Shown here: positions 58,455 to 64,000 of the stretch, piece after piece | How the letters are laid out: each line of letters opens with the position of its first letter | How positions within the stretch are numbered: position 1 is the first letter of the stretch | Source of the DNA: Dryococelus australis | Taxonomy: Eukaryota > Arthropoda > Insecta > Phasmatodea > Phasmatidae | Direction of reading: 5' to 3' | Length of the DNA: 64,000 nucleotides | Assembly (NCBI GenBank): GCA_029891345.1 | Contig: CM056993.1 | Coordinates: forward strand, 276,350,016-276,414,015 | Position numbers and translations under genes: made by a program | The notes under the pieces: model-generated | Seen by the model: only the letters and a program-made list of their open reading frames with translations | What the model was told of the DNA's origin: nothing | The model's database searches: none

Positions 58455-59952
58455 TAAGCAGGATACTATAGGATTTACTTTCCCCCTCAATTTATATCTT
58501 TCCGCTAGTCCCACTTTATTCATGCTTCATTCGAAGTGGAAAACTATGAATCTTTATAAGAGTGATTGTTTTAGTAAAATACAAATTCGCACCCTTGTGT
58601 GCATAAAACAAAATAAAAAAAATCTTAGATTTCTGATACTTCTCAGAAAGCTACTATCTCAACTGCATAGGAGCCTGCGTGACAACGTAGTGTAGTTATG
58701 GGGTAGTTAACATACTTCATAAATTGTTACAAAGTTTTAACTTATTTCGTGAACAGATCTCGCCCGGTCGCCTATCGTAATAACGGCTGTCTGTCGATTA
58801 CCCCTTACGGACCAACGATTTGTCTTTATATAGCCACATTGTGCTTATTCTAACGTGGGGATAAAATAAAACTACAGTACATACGGAATTTCACAAAAAA
58901 AAATAGTGCTTACATTGTAATGTCACCCTAATGTCACCTCGACATTAAAGAAATTTAGCCTGTAAGCAGGCGAAGGTAGTGTTCACGAGCAGACGGGGTC
59001 GGCAACATCTGAAATTATTTATATTTAATGTTTTGGTTCCATCTCAATGTTATGATGTCTAGGCTTTTAGGAGGTTATAACCTCGTCGCCATGTTTCTTA
59101 AAGGAATTCTCAGAATTAAAAAGGAAATTGGAATTATTGCTATTAACTTCTACTTATTAAATTTTACAACTGATAAAATTTAATGACATCATTCTTGAGT
59201 ATTTGAGAAACATGCATATTCTACGTTACGTACAATACCAGGAAACGAGGTAATATCTATATATTTGTAAAATTCCTTCGTCTGATTACTTCCATCCTAG
59301 ATTTCTGAATAACTCTAGATGACTCCACGTTAAACTGATATAGTGACTGGAACAACATACTCATTTCACAGCTGTACACAGGGGTGAAAAACACACGTAT
59401 ATTTATATACTCTCTTAAGGAGAGCAGAAACCCCTTGCAAAACAAAAATATTTCCTGTACTTACGTCACAATTTCTCCTTCCCGGCGAGCACCGAAGACT
59501 AGAAAACTACAATTTCCAAATATTCTCTTTTCTTTACTCATTTCAAGCTAATTCCTTTCAAGGAATCAGCTACCGCAAAGTCTCCCGTGGCGAAATACGA
59601 GAAAAAATACCGACATATATTTTCTGCGAACACGTACTAGGGATCTTGAGAATGAGTTGTTCCGAAAAGGTCACATTGTCAACCAGTATATTCCGTTAAA
59701 TACACGCAAGATGGACGTCATTCATGTTGTAAGAAATAGTAACTCAATTACTAAATATTTTATTGGTGACACAAAATACCGATGGTTTCTTTATTTCACT
59801 TGACACTATGTAGATGTGTGTTCCATTACTTAAGAATCTATAATATTATAAAGATGCCATCAAATCGGCCGCCTCTTTCTGCCCATATTGCTCTTCTAAC
59901 ACGGAAAATTCTTTTCAGTGGAGTAACGTTGTACGAAGACGAGACGTCTTGC

Positions 59953-59983
<31 letters not shown>

Positions 59984-60126
59984 TAAAATTTTATAAATTC
60001 CATTTTTAAGTACACGCCGCGACAGTATTTCACTGTTCTATGATACATATTTTTCACCTTCCGATATTAATATTACAAAAAATGGATTTAAAAATTACGA
60101 TAGTCTTGCATTCCGAGGTGCGATAT
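58455..60126. other. Unassigned 1.7-kb interval
   Basis: No gene or element recognised; an A run of about 26 at 59953-59978. Confidence 0.45.
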
Positions 60127-60900
60127 ATACTGTTACGCGCTCATTGGTACGCATCCCACGCGAGCGAGTGGAAATGAAGGACACCAGTTATATGATAGCG
60201 GCGTCAGCAAGCAAAGGTTGTTTTGAATGAACAGACGAGCGATAGGCTGGTGAACGTATATCTGTTACAGAAAGACAGCCGACACGATAATTATTTTAGC
60301 GGTGCATTTTTCTGACCCTAGTCGTATTGATTTATGCGTTTATCTGAAGAATTCTTTGGATTACTGACTTCGTTCTCTCGGCGTGACTCGGGGTGCGTTG
60401 AACATTTCAGAAGGTCAGGGCGAACGATATAAAAGTGTGACAGGGGACAGGCCTCTAAGCCGAGTAGTTGATGAGTAAAGAGTGGCTGAGTTCCGAGCGA
60501 TAAAAGACGAGCAGCGGGAGAAGTGGCTAGCGAAAGGGAAATCTGTGACTGCGAGTACCAAACCGAGAAGAGTGCGGCTGGCAGGCTGGACTATTGGACT
60601 AGATGCAAGAAATGCATTACAAATGGTGGCAACAGATAGACTGGACAGGTGTTAATAATGAGAATTAGTTAAATAATTGGTTAACGTCCTTCTTAATTAT
60701 CTATATTTCGTTACAAAGTTGAAATAGACAAAGATTTCGCTCACTGTTAAATAAAAGAGAGTACTAGTTGAGACAGATAATTTAATGCTGTAATAATAGT
60801 TTGTGAATAAATTATAAATTAGATTTAGTTCTTTTATTTTTATTACGATCTCATCCCTCACGAATTCAGATACGCCCCCAGGCGTCCCGTGTAACAATAC
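60127..60900 (+). mobile_element. Gypsy solo LTR, complete
   Basis: 766-bp LTR (60131-60896) beginning TGTTACGCGCTCATTGG and ending GGCGTCCCGTGTAACA, with the 6-bp inverted TGTTAC/GTAACA ends. ATAC is duplicated on both sides (60127-60130, 60897-60900). No internal element adjoins it. Best reference for the LTR family here. Confidence 0.93.
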
Positions 60901-61264
60901 GAAGACAAATATACACATTAATTAATTAGGGCTAGTTTTGTAATGAGGTAATATGCCTGAATCGCAGTCGGGAGATAGTGGTTTCGATGCACCAACAGCA
61001 TTATGCTTGGTTTCGCTAAGAAGTTTTCCAACCCCCTTTCAAATGACATGCTCGTGCAGTTCCTCATCCATAACACCATAAATAAAATTATAAACCTCGC
61101 GATATGTACACATTAACAGCAGCACGAGAAATCTAAACTACGCTCTATTGCAAGGCACTCCGTGTAAAATAAAACGATTATACGGCTCACTGGCTTACAA
61201 ACATGAAAAATAGTGTACAAAAATACTTACGCCTAACCGGTTAGGAAACGTGTTCGGGACGACC
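60901..61264. other. Unassigned stretch
   Basis: Nothing recognisable. Confidence 0.4.
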
Positions 61265-61335
61265 TTGGTCGCCAAGGCGGCTTAGAAACACAAGGTTACG
61301 GGATCGAGTCGCGGGCACGCCATGGTTCTCTTTCT
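61265..61335 (+). other. tRNA-like sequence
   Basis: TTGGTCGCCAAGGCGGCTTAG resembles an A box region and ACGGGATCGAGTCGCGGGC a B box. It may head a decayed SINE reaching about 61430. Confidence 0.35.
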
Positions 61336-61454
61336 CCGAGGTGTAAATTTTGGTTATCACAGTTTCTAAGCCATATGTTCCGGATCTGCCTTCCGGCGTA
61401 AGATTATAACGTAAATTTCATTGCAGCTTTCTCTTCCACGTTATAAAAGGTATT

Positions 61455-61535
61455 GGCCCTTGTGCAAAGAGGCAGAAGTCGCTAGCGCGTTAAGCTTCAG
61501 ACCGCGAAGTTGTGGGTTGGAAACGAGGATAAGTG
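61455..61535 (+). other. tRNA-like sequence
   Basis: AGTCGCTAGCGCGTTAAGC, CTTCAGACCGCGAAG (an anticodon-arm-like hairpin) and TTGTGGGTTGGAAACG (B-box-like) are in tRNA order. Probably a SINE head or tRNA pseudogene. Confidence 0.45.
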
Positions 61536-61609
61536 TACCGTTTACTTGGGCTAGTATATAATCCGTCCTCCAGCCTCCCGATATACAGAATTTGATGTTT
61601 AGATGTGTA

Positions 61610-61832
61610 GTTGTTAAGACTACTCGCCTCTCACCGAGATGAAACGGGTTCGATTCCCAGGGGTGCTACCTCCGGATTTTCGCATATGGAAATCGTGCCT
61701 GACGATGCCGGTGGTCGGCGGGTTTTCTCGGGGATATCCCGTTTCCACCGCCCCTTCATTCCGGCGCTGCTCCATACTCACCTCGCTTCACCCTCATCGG
61801 CTCTCAAGACCTCGATGTTAATAGCAGCCATT
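61610..61832 (+). mobile_element. SINE S1
   Basis: B box AACGGGTTCGATTCCCAGGG at about 61646 and a complete body to TCTCAAGACCTCGATGTTAA. The A box is decayed (TTGTTAAGACTACTCGCC). Confidence 0.92.
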
Positions 61833-62779
61833 TGTTTTGCGTGAATACATCTACGTTGACGCGCTCGGGCGCCTTGATGTTATTTTCACATTCCCGGCAC
61901 CGCTTCACTCGATCATATGGGGTTTTATGGGGATCACTGGATTGCTTTTAAGATGCGCTTTCCAACCGTATACGATTTCTGTATTTCGACTTGGCTTTTT
62001 GACGAGTATATGCCCAGTGTATTGTTAAGTTTTATTTTTTTTTCATTAAACGCATACAATTTCACCATAACCACGCCACACAAATGTTTTTGTACACGGA
62101 ATCGATTGATCTTGACGAGAGCTGTCGATTGAAACTTAACGATCGTCGTAACTTCTCCTAGTCAAAAGTTATACTACGCGGAAGTTATGAGACGAGGCGA
62201 AACGAAAAAAGCCTCATCAACAATTGCCGTACCGTACACAACATTAGCCACATAAGAAATGGCAACGTCCACAACTGTGACTTGGCGTGACTTACATGGC
62301 GCGCATAACGTGAAAGATGGCCATCTCTGAGTATCTTGCGCCGCTTTTTTAACTCCGGCGAATCAGAATGCAGAACGTCATAATAAACGTAGTAATCAAA
62401 TCACGTTTCCAAGAAACGAAAGTGGATTGTATTTGACGTCGGATTCCTGCAGTGCAGTAAAGTGTCATCTTTGTTATTGTTTCGATTCTTCCCGTGGAAA
62501 TACGTAAGTAAAATTATTAATTCCATGTCATTAATAATAAAAAAACAAATAGCAAATTATAGCTTTCCTTAGCGCCTATGTATACAATTCATAACGTGAG
62601 AACATAAAATATTTCCCGTTTACATACTATGAAGTGATTGGTCACACAATACTACCGCAAATTACGTCAAGGCCAGATGTGGACAGTCGAGATTAATGCC
62701 CTGTAAGTAACACTATGTAATTCACGGCAATTGTAGATACGGCTTTAAGCTCCGCGATCGTTCTTGGCCCTCCGTTCCC
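61833..62779. other. Unassigned stretch
   Basis: No gene or element recognised. Confidence 0.4.
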
Positions 62780-63120
62780 GATCTATCGAACACCCTCACA
62801 TAACGCACCTGGCGCGCGCGCCGGGCGGAGGTCGCGCCACACAGCCGACGAATACGGCGGGTCATTAGGGGTCCGCGAGTATGGGAGGTCTCGCGGGCAC
62901 GGGGCCCCGGTGTCCCTGGGACATAAACGCGCGGCACGCCCGCCGCATCGCAAGCAGGGGCGTGGTTTAATAATAACACTTCCCTCATGCCGTGCCAGGT
63001 GCGGCGCGCGGAGGTCCCTGGGCTGGCCCGCCGGCACCTTTCATCTGTACTCGCGCCTCACCGAAACAGTATGCCACAGGCCGGCAGGGTCGTCCTCCCA
63101 CTGTTGCAGAGCTTCCACTC
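62780..63120. other. CpG-rich block
   Basis: The most CpG-dense 340 bp of the window (for example CTGGCGCGCGCGCCGGGCGG at 62810), in AT-rich surroundings. Frames are open on both strands without motifs. It could be a CpG island of an unseen gene or part of an unrecognised repeat. Confidence 0.45.
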
Positions 63121-63134
63121 AACAGCGAAGAGAT

Positions 63135-63787
63135 TTAAGCCTAGTACACACGGGCATCTTTCTTGTGCAATAAAGTGAGCACGTTCCTGTGCACCCCCAC
63201 TTGCATCGTGTGAATGGCCGCCGAGTATGCCAGTTACTAGCACACAAGAGCTTGTATACTAGCTAGTGCCATATAGCGACGATCCTATTTTTCGCCATCT
63301 TTCCTGCACAAGTCGAATGTAAACAAGTAATATATTTTGTTGACGCTAGCAGTAAGCAGATATGGTAATGTTTTTAATACGATAAAATGTTTAATAATCC
63401 CACTATCGTAAATAATTATGTGTATGAATTTACAAAAAAAAAATCAAGAGGTTTATCTTTTTTCTGTGAGTGATCTTACATTTTGTACATTTATTGATAT
63501 TTAGTGTTTGAAATACGTCTGATTGAACTAAATATTTTATTCTTTTTTATCGCAGTTGCTATTGGTAACGCAGAAATCACCAATCACCCCCACAACCCCA
63601 AAACCTTCTTCCAAATCATACATAGTTGACCTCAACCATCCACTTTCTTGCTCACCGGCTAGTGTAGTGTGTATGGATCACACAATTCCGTGCATACTAG
63701 CTAGTAGGCAATTGAGTGTTCAATTTCTTGTTCACCTTTACATTCACTTCCTTGTACAAGAAAGATGCCCGTGTGTACTAGGCTTTA
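63135..63787. mobile_element. Foldback element with TTA target duplication
   Basis: TTA at 63135-63137 and 63785-63787 brackets 647 bp. The inverted ends are AGCCTAGTACACACGGGC then ATCTTTCTTGT, about 29 bp without mismatch. Inside, words such as ACTAGCTAGT occur on both sides, so the palindromy continues inwards. TTA duplication again fits PIF/Harbinger. The near-perfect ends make this the youngest-looking of the three TWA-flanked foldbacks. Confidence 0.8.
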
Positions 63788-64000
63788 GGTGGCCTTAACA
63801 TCGAGGTCTTGAGAGCCGATGTGGTTGAAGCGAGGTGAGTATAGAGAGGCGCCAGTATGCAAGGGCGGGGGGAAACGGGATATCCTCGAGAAAACCTGCC
63901 GACCAGCGGCATTGTCCAGCACGATTCCCACATGTAAAAACCAGGACAACCCCGCCGGGAATCGAGCCCGGTTCACCTTGGTGGGAGGCGAGTAGTCTAA
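63788..64000 (-). mobile_element. SINE S1, continues past window edge
   Basis: Minus-strand copy with body from 63792 and B box (complement CCGGGCTCGATTCCCGGCGG) near 63955-63975; the A box would lie beyond base 64000. It starts within a few bases of the foldback element end and lacks the TGAGTG tail. Confidence 0.9.

Noticed and set aside
63164..63184. AATAAAGTGAGCACG inside the TTA-flanked foldback, similar to the TA-MITE end.
   Set aside because: Only about 13 bases match, without the preceding GGCTGTTCACG or a TA edge; part of the foldback's own sequence.

Overview
This is a eukaryotic, AT-rich, intron-scale stretch of genome with no host gene that I can support. Almost every recognisable sequence is a transposable element or its debris, and no open frame exceeds about 150 codons. 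The mixture (Tc1-like transposons, TA-flanked MITEs, tRNA-headed SINEs, a Ty3/gypsy element with solo LTRs, a LINE tail and TTAA- and TWA-flanked foldback elements) fits a large insect genome. From memory, unverified, the peptide phrases encoded by the SINE body recur in predicted proteins of the phasmid Dryococelus australis, so a stick insect is my best guess.

Four systems dominate. (1) A TA-flanked MITE family whose ends read roughly GGCTGTTCACGGTAAAGTG then AGCAC. It has about 22 full or partial copies in two main length classes (about 220-240 bp and 410-435 bp) plus a derived class. (2) A tRNA-derived SINE (S1), eleven copies on both strands, each with all or part of a tRNA-like head (A and B boxes) and a conserved body ending in a TGAGTG-rich tail. 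Other tRNA-headed repeats accompany it. (3) Four Tc1-like transposase genes, all broken, three with the first or last catalytic residue visible as mutated or out of frame. (4) A Ty3/gypsy family represented by one 5'-truncated element (integrase plus 3' LTR at 44385-46171), two solo LTRs with matching 4-bp target duplications (32341-33099 and 60131-60896) and one truncated LTR (13374-13795).

Layout: 1-6 kb holds a possible LINE tail, a TTAA element, SINEs and a MITE caught in a 207-bp tandem duplication. 6.3-7.9 kb is a Tc1 element with both ends. 8.7-17.7 kb is a MITE cluster with a segmental duplication, an LTR fragment and a TTA-flanked foldback. 18.0-24.6 kb holds two more Tc1 wrecks (one split by a MITE) and a 995-bp CACT-ended element. 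24.6-27.2 kb is blank. 27.2-31.3 kb holds a second CACT-ended element, a TAA-flanked foldback, a TTAA element, a MITE and a SINE. 32.3-37.8 kb holds a solo LTR, SINEs, a TTAA element that carries an inverted copy of itself, and a LINE C-terminus. 38-44 kb is mostly blank. 44.4-47.3 kb is gypsy, Tc1 and a microsatellite-bearing MITE. 49.7-50.0 kb is a 33-bp GC-rich minisatellite. 50-60 kb is sparse. 60-64 kb has a solo LTR, tRNA-like repeats, a CpG-rich block and a TTA-flanked foldback ending beside a SINE.

The items I would look at first are the self-nested TTAA element (35463-36383), the two CACT-ended elements that each carry a tRNA-like module amid dense subterminal palindromes (21445-22439, 27190-27950), the microsatellite that has grown inside a MITE (46923-47262), and the tandem duplication that starts inside a MITE end (3601-4014). 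Copy numbers and element boundaries were read by eye and are approximate to a few bases unless a target duplication fixes them.
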